Below are positions 57,292 through 64,000 of a stretch of DNA of 64,000 nt, one piece after another. The translations under genes were made by a program, and so were the position numbers. The stretch's first letter is position 1. Every line of letters starts with the position of its first letter. Location: assembly GCA_965198565.1 (NCBI GenBank), contig OZ240665.1, positions 2,852,001 to 2,916,000 on the forward strand, given 5' to 3'. The notes under the pieces were generated by a model. The model ran no database searches. It was not told the DNA's origin and saw only the letters and a list, made by a program, of their open reading frames with translations. The DNA is from LMUY01 sp965198565 (lineage in GTDB: Bacteria; Pseudomonadota; Alphaproteobacteria; Acetobacterales; Acetobacteraceae).

Positions 57292-58013
57292 CTGAGCCCC
57301 CTGCTTCTGACCCATGGGAGCGGATTCGGCCGCTGACTGCCGCGCGGATCGGGTTGTCCCGCAGCGGGGGCTCGCTGGCGACCGCGCCGTTGCTGGCGTT
57401 GCGGCTGGCGCATGCGCGGGCGAAGGACGCGGTGCATGCCGCGCTGGACGAGCCGGCGTTGCTGGCCGCATGTGGCCCGGCGCTGGTGGCGAGCAGCGCT
57501 GCGCGGGACCGGGCCGAGTTCCTGCTGCGCCCGGACCTGGGGCGGCGCCTGGCGCCGGGCACGAGCCTGCCGCGTGGGGAGCATGACCTGGTGCTGGTGC
57601 TGGCGGACGGGCTGTCCGCGACCGCGGTGCAGCGCCACGCTCCCCCGCTGCTGGCTGCGTTGCGGGCGCGGCTGAGTGGGTGGCGCGTGGCGCCGCTGGT
57701 GGTGGTGCGGCAGGGGCGCGTGGCGGTGGGCGACGCAGTGGCGCTGGCGGTGGGTGCGGGGGCGGTCGCGGTGCTGATCGGCGAGCGCCCGGGGCTGTCC
57801 GCGCCGGATAGTTTGGGCGCGTATCTGACCTGGCAGCCGCGGGCGGAGACGGCCGATGCGGAGCGCAACTGCGTGTCCAACATCCGCGAGGGCGGCTTGG
57901 CGCCGGACGAGGCGGCAGGGCGGATTGCGTGGTTGCTCGCGGCCATGCGGGCGGCAGGCCAGTCCGGCGTGGCGCTGAAGGATGAGACGCCGCTGCTATT
58001 GAGCTCGGACTAA
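57288..58013 (+). CDS. eutC: Ethanolamine ammonia-lyase small subunit
   Basis: A 241-residue partner of EutB that helps hold cobalamin. TAARIGLSRSGGSLATAPLL, LRLAHARAKDAVHAALDEPA, VLVLADGLSATAVQRHAPPL and IGERPGLSAPDSLGAYLTWQ, then ERNCVSNIREGG are the family landmarks. ATG 57288 overlaps the eutB stop (ATGA). A repeat pair follows the stop immediately. Confidence 0.96.
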   Translation: MTEPPASDPWERIRPLTAARIGLSRSGGSLATAPLLALRLAHARAKDAVHAALDEPALLAACGPALVASSAARDRAEFLLRPDLGRRLAPGTSLPRGEHDLVLVLADGLSATAVQRHAPPLLAALRARLSGWRVAPLVVVRQGRVAVGDAVALAVGAGAVAVLIGERPGLSAPDSLGAYLTWQPRAETADAERNCVSNIREGGLAPDEAAGRIAWLLAAMRAAGQSGVALKDETPLLLSSD

Positions 58014-58118
58014 AAAGCCCTCTCCCTTTGGGAGAGGGTTGGGTGAGGGGCCCGGCATACAAATCCCGGTGCGCGGCCGCCCCTCACCCCGGCCCTCTCC
58101 CAGAGGGAGAGGGAGATT
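58014..58118. repeat. Palindrome pair between eutC and the aldolase gene
   Basis: Facing modules at 58017-58051 and 58079-58116. The distal tail continues GAACGGGAGGGAGAGAACTC and the next ATG is at 58141. Confidence 0.88.
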
Positions 58119-58140
58119 GAACGGGAGGGAGAGAACTCAC

Positions 58141-58791
58141 ATGACCGAATCGGCCACCCGCGAGGCCATCTGCCGGCTCGGCGCCAGCATCTTCGCCCGC
58201 GGGCTCACCTTCGGCTCCTCCGGCAACATCAGCGTGCGCCTGCCGGACGGTTGGCTGATGACGCCCACCAACGCCTCCCTCGGCGAGCTGGACCCGGCGC
58301 GGCTCACCCGGCTCGACGACCAGGGCGCCGTGATCTCGGGCGATGCGCCGACCAAAGAAGCGTTCCTGCACCGGGTGATGTACGAAGGCCGCCCCGACGC
58401 GCAGGCCGTGGTGCACCTGCATTCCACGCACTCGGTCGCGGTCTCCTGCCTGGCCGACATCGACCCGGCGGACGTGCTGCCGCCGATCACCGCGTACTAC
58501 ATCATGCGCATCGGCCGGCTGCCGCTGGTGCCGTATTTCCCGCCCGGCGACCGCCGCCTGGCCGAGGCGGTGCGCCCCCTGGTGGGCAAGCACCATGCCG
58601 TGCTGCTGGCCAATCACGGCCCGGTGGTGGCGGGCACCTCCCTGGCGGCCGCGTCCGGCGCGATGGAGGAGCTGGAGGAAACCGCGCGGCTGTTCCTGAT
58701 GCTGCAAGGGCATCGGACGCGCTATCTCACGCCGGAGCAGGTGGAGGAATTGCGACAGTCTTCTCCCTCTCCCGCTGGCGGGAGAGGGTAG
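58141..58791 (+). CDS. Class II aldolase/adducin-family protein (OtnC/YgbL-like)
   Basis: A 216-residue zinc-dependent aldolase or decarboxylase. ARGLTFGSSGNISVRLPDGW, TPTNASLGELDPARL, KEAFLHRVMYEGRPD with the acid, VVHLHSTHSVAVSCLAD with the His pair, and LLANHGPVVAG with the third His. It resembles 3-oxo-tetronate 4-phosphate decarboxylase (OtnC). No otnK or denD partner is nearby. The last nine residues (SPSPAGGRG) and the stop codon come from a palindromic repeat module, so the native C-terminus has been replaced. ATG 58141. Confidence 0.9.
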   Translation: MTESATREAICRLGASIFARGLTFGSSGNISVRLPDGWLMTPTNASLGELDPARLTRLDDQGAVISGDAPTKEAFLHRVMYEGRPDAQAVVHLHSTHSVAVSCLADIDPADVLPPITAYYIMRIGRLPLVPYFPPGDRRLAEAVRPLVGKHHAVLLANHGPVVAGTSLAAASGAMEELEETARLFLMLQGHRTRYLTPEQVEELRQSSPSPAGGRG

Positions 58792-58863
58792 CGGCACCCG
58801 TCTGAGATCTGCGTGGGCGTCGGTCCCTCACCCCGACCCTCTCCCAGAGGGAGAGGGAGAAGT
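58762..58863. repeat. Palindrome pair overlapping the aldolase 3' end
   Basis: First module 58762-58791 (CTCCCTCTCCCGCTGGCGGG then AGAGGG and TAG) is translated as the aldolase C-terminus; second module 58824-58863 faces it and ends 15 bases before the murA stop. Confidence 0.9.
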
Positions 58864-58878
58864 AGGAGGGAGAGGGGG

Positions 58879-60138
58879 CTAGGCCACCCGCTCCACGTCC
58901 GCGCCGCACGCCGCCAGCTTCTGCTCCAATGCCTCATAGCCGCGGTCGAGGTGGTAGACCCGGTTCACCACCGTCTCCCCGGCCGCGGCTAGCCCGGCGA
59001 TCACCAGGGAGGCGCTGGCCCGCAGGTCGGTCGCCATCACCGGGGCGCCGGAAAGCTGCGGCACCCCGCGCACGATCGCCGAAGCGCCGTGCACGTTGAT
59101 ATGCGCCCCCATCCGGGTCAGCTCGCTGACATGCATGAAGCGGTTCTCGAAAATCGTCTCGGTCAGCATCGCCGCACCCTCGGCGACGCTCATCAGCACC
59201 ATGAACTGGGCCTGCATGTCGGTGGGGAAGCCGGGATAGGGGCCAGTCATCGCGTCGGTGCCGTGCAGGCCGTTGCGCCGGGTCACCCGCACGCCGTCGG
59301 CCTCGGCGTCCAGCTCCACGCCCGCGGTGTCCAGCACGGTGCGCAGCGCGGCCAGATGCTCCAGCGCGGCGCCGCGCAGCAGCACGCTGCCCCCGGTGAT
59401 GGCGGCGGCGCAGGCATAGGTGCCGGCCTCGATGCGGTCGGGGATGATCGGGTGGGTGGCGCCGTGCAGCGACGGCACGCCCTCGACCCGCAGCGTCCCC
59501 GTGCCGATGCCCTCGATGCGCGCGCCCATCGCCACCAGGCAGCGCGCGAGGTCGCCGATTTCGGGCTCGCGGGCGGCGTTGGCGATGGTGGTCTGGCCGT
59601 TCGCCAGGCTGGCGGCCATCAGCAGGTTCTCGGTGGCGCCCACCGAAGCGAACGGCAGCGCGATCATCGCCCCCTGCAGCCCCCCCGGCGCGGTGGCGTT
59701 GATGTAGCCGGAGTGCAGATCGATGCGCGCGCCCATCTGCTCGAGGCCCTTGAGGTGCAGGTCCACCGGGCGGGTGCCGATGTCGCAGCCGCCGGGCAGC
59801 GACACGCGGGCCTCCTGGCAGCGGGCCAGCAGCGGGCCGAGCACCAGGAACGAGGCGCGCATCTTGCGCACGATTTCATACGGCGCCTCGGTAGAGCGGA
59901 TCAGGCCGCCCAGCGAGAGCGTCCGCCCGTCATTGCCGTGGTGCTCCACCGCGATGCCGTGCTGGCTCAGCAGGCTGCTCATGGTGTCGATGTCGGCCAG
60001 GCGCGGCACGTTGGTGAGCACCAGGCGCTGGTCGGTGAGCAGGGCGGCGGCCATCAGCGGCAGGGCGGCGTTCTTGGCGCCGCCGATGGCGATCTCGCCC
60101 GAGAGCGGGCGGCCGCCGCGAATGCGTATCTTGTCCAT
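58879..60138 (-). CDS. murA: UDP-N-acetylglucosamine 1-carboxyvinyltransferase
   Basis: The 419-residue first committed enzyme of peptidoglycan synthesis. IRIRGGRPLSGEIAIGGAKN holds the Lys and Asn of the active site; the fosfomycin-target Cys is in VSLPGGCDIGTRPVDLHLKG; PYPGFPTDMQAQFMVLMS and ENRFMHVSELTRMGA are conserved. ATG 60138. Six bases after dcd, co-oriented. Confidence 0.98.
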   Translation of the reverse strand: MDKIRIRGGRPLSGEIAIGGAKNAALPLMAAALLTDQRLVLTNVPRLADIDTMSSLLSQHGIAVEHHGNDGRTLSLGGLIRSTEAPYEIVRKMRASFLVLGPLLARCQEARVSLPGGCDIGTRPVDLHLKGLEQMGARIDLHSGYINATAPGGLQGAMIALPFASVGATENLLMAASLANGQTTIANAAREPEIGDLARCLVAMGARIEGIGTGTLRVEGVPSLHGATHPIIPDRIEAGTYACAAAITGGSVLLRGAALEHLAALRTVLDTAGVELDAEADGVRVTRRNGLHGTDAMTGPYPGFPTDMQAQFMVLMSVAEGAAMLTETIFENRFMHVSELTRMGAHINVHGASAIVRGVPQLSGAPVMATDLRASASLVIAGLAAAGETVVNRVYHLDRGYEALEQKLAACGADVERVA

Positions 60139-60144
60139 CTTTCG

Positions 60145-60699
60145 TCACATCCTCGGCAGGGCGGTGCCGCGCTGGCGCATGTATTTGCCGGCGCGGTCGG
60201 CGTAGCTCACCTCGCAGGGTTCGGAGCCCTGCAGGAACAGGAACTGGCAGATGCCCTCGCCGGCGTAGATGCGCGCGGGCAGCGGCGTGGTGTTGCTGAT
60301 CTCGATCGTCACCTGCCCCTCCCATTCCGGCTCCAGCGGGGTGACGTTCACGATGATGCCGCAGCGCGCGTAGGTGGACTTGCCGAGGCACACCACCAGG
60401 ATGTCCCTGGGTATGCGGAAATATTCCATCGTGTGCGCGAGCGCGAAGCTGTTGGGCGGGATGATCGCCACCGGGCCTTGGCGGTCGACGAAGCTGTCCG
60501 GGTTGAAGTTCTTCGGGTCCACCACGGCGCTGTCGACATTGGTGAATATCTTGAACTCGTCGCCCACCCGCGCATCGTAGCCGTAGGAGGACAGCCCGTA
60601 GCTGATCACGCCCTCGCGCTTCTGCGCCTCGGTGAACGGCTCGATCATGCGCTGCTCCTGCGCCATGCGGCGGATCCAGCGGTCGGCCATCACGGGCAT
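60145..60699 (-). CDS. dcd: dCTP deaminase
   Basis: A 184-residue enzyme converting dCTP to dUTP. MIEPFTEAQKREGVISYGLS, YDARVGDEFKIFTN, ALAHTMEYFRIPRDILVVCL, KSTYARCGIIVNVTPLEPEW with the catalytic Glu, and IYAGEGICQFLFLQGSEPCE are complete. ATG 60699. Pairing with murA is common in Rhodospirillales-type genomes, as far as recalled. Confidence 0.98.
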   Translation of the reverse strand: MPVMADRWIRRMAQEQRMIEPFTEAQKREGVISYGLSSYGYDARVGDEFKIFTNVDSAVVDPKNFNPDSFVDRQGPVAIIPPNSFALAHTMEYFRIPRDILVVCLGKSTYARCGIIVNVTPLEPEWEGQVTIEISNTTPLPARIYAGEGICQFLFLQGSEPCEVSYADRAGKYMRQRGTALPRM

Positions 60700-60765
60700 G
60701 CGGCGCTCCCTCCTGGGAAAGCGCCCTGCCTAGCGCATCGCCGCGGGCCGGGGCAAATCACGCCG

Positions 60766-62268
60766 TCAGGGCGCGAGCGAGAGCCCGATCGGCCGGATCA
60801 GCCCGTCCGCCCGCGGGGTGAAGCCCTGCACCTTGGCGCTCAGCCCCCAGAACCAGGTGAAGTGATACAGCGGCAGATAAGGTAGGTCCGCCATCCAGAT
60901 CGCGTTGGCGTCGTGATAGGCGGCCTTGCGCGCGGTATCGTCGAACGCTTGGGCGCCGCGGTCCAGGGCGGCGTCCATCGCCTTGCTGCACCAGCCGGTC
61001 CAGTTCAGCGCGCCGTCGCAGCGCATCCAGTTGGCGATGTTTCCGTCTGGGTCGGGCCGCCCGCTCCACAGCACCATCGAGGCCTGGTAATTGCCCGAGG
61101 CGGTCGCGGCGGTTTGCGCCACGGCCTCGCCCTTTTGCAAGGTCAGGTCGAACCCGGCCTCCGCCACCATGGACTGGATCACCTCGCCCACCTGCACCTC
61201 GACCGGCGCGTCCGTGGTGAGCAAGGTGAGCTTGGGGTGCGGCACGCCGGCCTCGGCCAGCAGCGCCTTGGCGCCGGCCAGGTCCCGCTTCGGCACGGGG
61301 AACGCCGGGTCGTACCAGAAGCTGCCCGGCGCCTGCGTCTGGTTGCTCGGGATGAAGCGGCCGTCGAACACCGCCTGGTTGATGCCGTCGCGGTCGATCG
61401 CCTTGGCGAACGCCTGCCGCACCCGCACGTCGCGCCCGAACGGCGTGTCGGAGGCCGGGCCATGCGCCAGGTTGAAGCTGATCAACTGGAAGCCGATGGA
61501 GGGCGAGCTCACCACGCGCAACGCCCGGTTGCCCTGCACCGTCGGCACGTCGGTGGGCGCCAGGCGGTTGGCGATGTCGATGGCGCCCGATTGCAGGTTC
61601 ACCAGCCGCACGCTGGAATCGGTCATGATGCGGAACTCGATGCCGTCCAGCTTCACCGCGGCGGCGTTCCAGTAGCCGGGGAAGCGCTTGAGCGTGATGT
61701 GGTCCTCCGCCACGCGCTCCACGAACGCGAACGGCCCGGCGCAGACCGGGTGCGCTGCAATGGCGTTTTCCGACAGGCCGAGGATGCGCGGCGACAGCAT
61801 CTCGCCGGGCCGGTTGGCCAGCAGGGCCAGCAGGGGTGCGGACGGCGCCCGCAAATGCAGGCGGATCGTCATCGGGTCGACCACCTCCTCGCCGGTGACC
61901 GCGGCCAATTCGCTCTTGCGGATGCTGTAGGGCGCGTTGCGGTAGCGCTCCAGGTTGTCCCGCACCGCCTGCGCATCGAGAGGCGCGCCGTCCTGGAACT
62001 GCACGCCCGAGCGAAGATGCAGCGTCAGCGCCAGGTGGTCGGGCGACCATTCCCAGCTCGTGGCCAACTCCGGCACCAGGTTGAGCGAGGCGTCGAGCCC
62101 GATCAGGGAGTCGCACATCGAGGTCGCGACCGCGCGCTCGATGTAGGAGAAGCTCACGGCGGGGTCGAGCGTGTCGGGGTCGAAGTCCAGCGCGAAGCGG
62201 AGCGTGCCCTGAGCGCGGGCGGTGGTGAGGCTGCAGCAGAGCAGGGCGGCGGCGAGCAACAGGCGCAT
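60766..62268 (-). CDS. ABC transporter substrate-binding protein, family 5
   Basis: A 500-residue periplasmic binding protein. Sec signal MRLLLAAALLCCSLTTARAQ, then LRFALDFDPDTLDPAVSFSY, ALTLHLRSGVQFQDGAPLDA, RFPGYWNAAAVKLDGIEFRI and QAFAKAIDRDGINQAVFDGR. Ligand unknown (peptide, glutathione or opine). No permease or ATPase genes follow within the window. ATG 62268; it sits just downstream of a decayed amidohydrolase gene on the same strand. Confidence 0.9.
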   Translation of the reverse strand: MRLLLAAALLCCSLTTARAQGTLRFALDFDPDTLDPAVSFSYIERAVATSMCDSLIGLDASLNLVPELATSWEWSPDHLALTLHLRSGVQFQDGAPLDAQAVRDNLERYRNAPYSIRKSELAAVTGEEVVDPMTIRLHLRAPSAPLLALLANRPGEMLSPRILGLSENAIAAHPVCAGPFAFVERVAEDHITLKRFPGYWNAAAVKLDGIEFRIMTDSSVRLVNLQSGAIDIANRLAPTDVPTVQGNRALRVVSSPSIGFQLISFNLAHGPASDTPFGRDVRVRQAFAKAIDRDGINQAVFDGRFIPSNQTQAPGSFWYDPAFPVPKRDLAGAKALLAEAGVPHPKLTLLTTDAPVEVQVGEVIQSMVAEAGFDLTLQKGEAVAQTAATASGNYQASMVLWSGRPDPDGNIANWMRCDGALNWTGWCSKAMDAALDRGAQAFDDTARKAAYHDANAIWMADLPYLPLYHFTWFWGLSAKVQGFTPRADGLIRPIGLSLAP

Positions 62269-62280
62269 GCGGGGTCTCCG

Positions 62281-62716
62281 TCAGAAGCGGTGTAGCCGGG
62301 CGGCGTTATCGTGGAACATCGCGCGCTGGGTGCCAGCGGATGGTCTCGCGCAGCCCGGCGACGCGCGGCGAGGCGGCGTGTCCGGCGAGCAACTCGGGGA
62401 GGTTCGGCGCGGTGAGGGGCGCGGCGGCCACATAGCGGACGGCGATGCCGGGCGGGCCGGGCAGGGCGTCGAGCCACTGGGTTTCTTCGACCGGGCTGCG
62501 CGCCGGGTCCCACAGCGCTTCGATGTGCACCGACCCGGCGATGCCTTGGCCCGTGATGTCGGCGGCGTAGTCGGCGGGGAGGTAGCTGTGGCGAAAGTAG
62601 TCGATGTTGCCGAGCGGCACGATGCTGGCGTCTGGGGCGGTGAGCCAAGGGTAGCGACCGCTCGACAGGTCCCAGAGGTGGTGGTGGGCGTCGATGATCG
62701 GGCCGGTGTAGCGCAT
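62281..62716 (-). pseudogene. Amidohydrolase 2 family gene with internal deletion
   Basis: The N-terminus is a good amidohydrolase: MRYTGPIIDAHHHLWDLSSG with the HxH metal pair, then YLPADYAADITGQGIAGSVH, WLDALPGPPGIAVRYVAAAP and RVAGLRETIRWHP. After residue 131 or so the frame soon ends at 62306. In the +1 frame the sequence continues AMFHDNAARLHRF and a stop at 62281, which is a typical C-terminus of the same family. The whole central half (about 150 residues) is gone. The protein is therefore probably inactive. ATG 62716. Confidence 0.8.
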
Positions 62717-63279
62717 GGCCGGATGGTGGCGGAGATGCGCGGGCGCGGCTAGGGCGATGCCGTTCTCACTCTCCCGCTGGCGGGCAGGGCTATCGCATAT
62801 GCCTCGTCATGGCCGGACTTTGATTCTTCGGGGTTCACACATCTCCTGACCGGAGATATCTCCCTCTCCCGCGGGCGGGAGAGGGCCGGGGTGAGGGTGC
62901 GAGGGCTGCGATGCATCGGCGCAATGTGTTGATTTCGCTGGATTGTGCAGCCCCTAAGAGCCCTCACCCCGACCCTCTCCCGTTGAGGACGGGAGAGGGA
63001 GAAGAAGGAGCGTCTACCGCATGCGCGTATAGAGACGATGTGTGTGAATGCGGAAGGACTTGATCTGGCCATCTACGCAGTGTGGAAAAATAAAGTGCAA
63101 ACAGGCTGTTACGCTACGGAAGGGACGGCGTGGATCCCTCCGCGGCCATTCCACCTGCTCCGCACGCGGAACCTTTAGGCCGCTCCGCCCGGATCAAGTC
63201 CGGGCATGACGATAATGGGCGGTCTCCAGCCATATGCGATAGCCCTGCGCAAGCGGGAGAGGGAGCCTAACCTCACCCC
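62717..63279. repeat. Repeat-filled spacer with the largest composite element
   Basis: 563 bases without a gene. A degenerate module lies at 62769-62790. The composite spans about 62818-63060: outer arms (TTCACACATCTCCTGACCGG and, inverted, CGATGTGTGTGAATGCGGAA), inner modules 62862-62900 and 62960-63004, and a spacer with TTGATTTCGCTGGATTGTGC. A fragment CCCGGATCAAGTCCGGGCAT is at 63191-63210, and a half module (GCGGGAGAGGGAGCC) at 63253-63267 precedes the last gene. Confidence 0.85.
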
Positions 63280-64000
63280 ATGACCATTCCCACCACCCAC
63301 CCCTTCGCCTTCGACCCCACCTACGGCCTCGGCCTCGACGAGCTGCGCGCGGTCCGGCCGCCCCAGGCGCCGCCCGAGTTCGACGCGTTCTGGCGCGCCC
63401 GCTACACCAGCGCCCTCGCCATCCACCCGCAGCCGCAGCTCAGCGCAAGCGCGTCCAGCCATCCCGACTGGCTCGTCCACGACATCACCTACACCTCGAC
63501 CGGCAAGTTCCCGATCGGCGGCTGGCTGCTGCTGCCGCGAACCGGCGTGGTCCGGCGCGGCCTGGTGGTCGGCCACGGCTATGGCGGGCGGGAGCAGCCG
63601 GACTTCGACATCTCGGTCGCCGACACCGCCGTGCTGTTTCCGTGTTTCCGCGGCCTCTCGCGCAGCCGCCGCCCGCCCATCTCCAGCGACCCGGCGTGGC
63701 ACGTGCTGCACGACATCGACAAGCCGCACCAATACATCCTGGGCGGCTGCGTCGAGGATGTCTGGCTGGGCGTCTCGGTTCTTACCACGCTCTATCCCGA
63801 ACTCGCCGGGCGCATCGGCTACAGCGGCACCAGCTTCGGCGGCGGCATCGGCGCGCTCGCCGTCGCATTCGAGCGGCGCATTGACCGCGCGCACCTGGTC
63901 GTGCCGACGTTCGGCAACATGCCGCTTTGGCTCAACCTGCCGACGGTCGGCAGCGGCAATGCCGTGCAGAGCTACGCCAAGACGCATGAGAACGTGCTCG
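63280..64000 (+). CDS. Acetyl xylan esterase / cephalosporin deacetylase-like hydrolase, cut by the window edge
   Basis: The first 240 codons of an alpha/beta hydrolase of the AXE1 family. PPEFDAFWRARYTSALAIHP near the start is typical; GLVVGHGYGGREQPD is the oxyanion-hole region, LFPCFRGLSRSRRPP follows, and RIGYSGTSFGGGIGALA holds the nucleophile Ser (GTSFGG). The remaining Asp and His lie beyond the window. ATG 63280 has AGAGGGAG from a half repeat 13 or so bases upstream. Substrate probably an acetylated sugar; not certain. Confidence 0.85.
   Translation, partial: MTIPTTHPFAFDPTYGLGLDELRAVRPPQAPPEFDAFWRARYTSALAIHPQPQLSASASSHPDWLVHDITYTSTGKFPIGGWLLLPRTGVVRRGLVVGHGYGGREQPDFDISVADTAVLFPCFRGLSRSRRPPISSDPAWHVLHDIDKPHQYILGGCVEDVWLGVSVLTTLYPELAGRIGYSGTSFGGGIGALAVAFERRIDRAHLVVPTFGNMPLWLNLPTVGSGNAVQSYAKTHENVL

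Overview
The window reads as chromosomal DNA of a high-GC alphaproteobacterium, most likely an acidophilic or acetic-acid-bacterium relative (Rhodospirillales/Acetobacteraceae). This rests on the gene order pyrH-frr-uppS-cdsA-dxr-rseP-bamA-skp-lpxD-fabZ-lpxA-lpxI, an EipB/DUF1849 protein, an intracellular PHB depolymerase, a DUF485-ActP pair, frequent GTG/TTG starts and tight GTGA/ATGA stop-start overlaps. It is an inference from gene content and composition. There are no prophage, transposase or CRISPR genes; the accessory signal lies in repeats and in a few unusual operons.

Layout. 1-4.4 kb: cut-off methyltransferase, SGNH hydrolase plus AlgF-like secreted protein behind an AI-2E permease, glutathione peroxidase, and a ParE-type toxin-antitoxin pair. 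4.5-9.7 kb: typA, a small secreted protein with a clear terminator, an AmpG-like transporter and a Tat-exported peptide-binding protein. 9.7-12.4 kb: alr-mlaE-mlaF. 13-15.9 kb: YqaA-like membrane protein, DUF485-actP. 16-29 kb: the long cell-envelope block from pyrH to lpxI plus gloA. 29-31.4 kb: ycjX-ycjF. 31.6-35 kb: molybdate/tungstate-type ABC system with a fused permease-ATPase, then cyanase. 35-40.7 kb: mscL, two small secreted proteins, phaZ diverging from an MsbA-type ABC exporter, a secreted ClpP-like protein. 40.7-43.6 kb: queC and a vanadium-haloperoxidase-like gene enclosed by an inverted pair of ~103-bp palindromic elements. 43.6-47.2 kb: phhB and a six-gene operon with a MoeB/ThiF-like E1 enzyme, a DsrE-like protein, an SH3 protein and a three-subunit nitrile hydratase / thiocyanate hydrolase. 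47.3-48.4 kb: nusG, secE, tRNA-Trp, tRNA-Gly. 48.6-52.5 kb: acpP-fabF-mltG-DUF1028-gmk. 52.6-54.3 kb: His-rich PadR regulator (YqjI type) and EipB. 54.4-58.8 kb: small unknown gene, glycosyltransferase-like gene, eutB-eutC, class II aldolase. 58.9-62.7 kb: murA, dcd, peptide-binding protein, decayed amidohydrolase. 63.3 kb to the end: cut-off acetyl-xylan-esterase-like hydrolase.

The strongest theme not explained by genes is a dispersed palindromic repeat (core CCCTCTCCC-loop-GGGAGAGGG with an asymmetric CCTCACCCC arm), present as about 27 modules at 17 sites, mostly as head-to-head pairs. It sits inside operons, encodes the C-terminus and stop of one gene, obscures the start of cdsA, and puts a purine-rich Shine-Dalgarno-like tail just ahead of several start codons. 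Short in-frame tandem duplications in lpxD, lpxA, the algF-like gene and at the end of rseP are a second sign of local repeat activity. The best candidates for something undescribed are the E1-DsrE-SH3-split nitrile hydratase operon and the element pair around queC-haloperoxidase.
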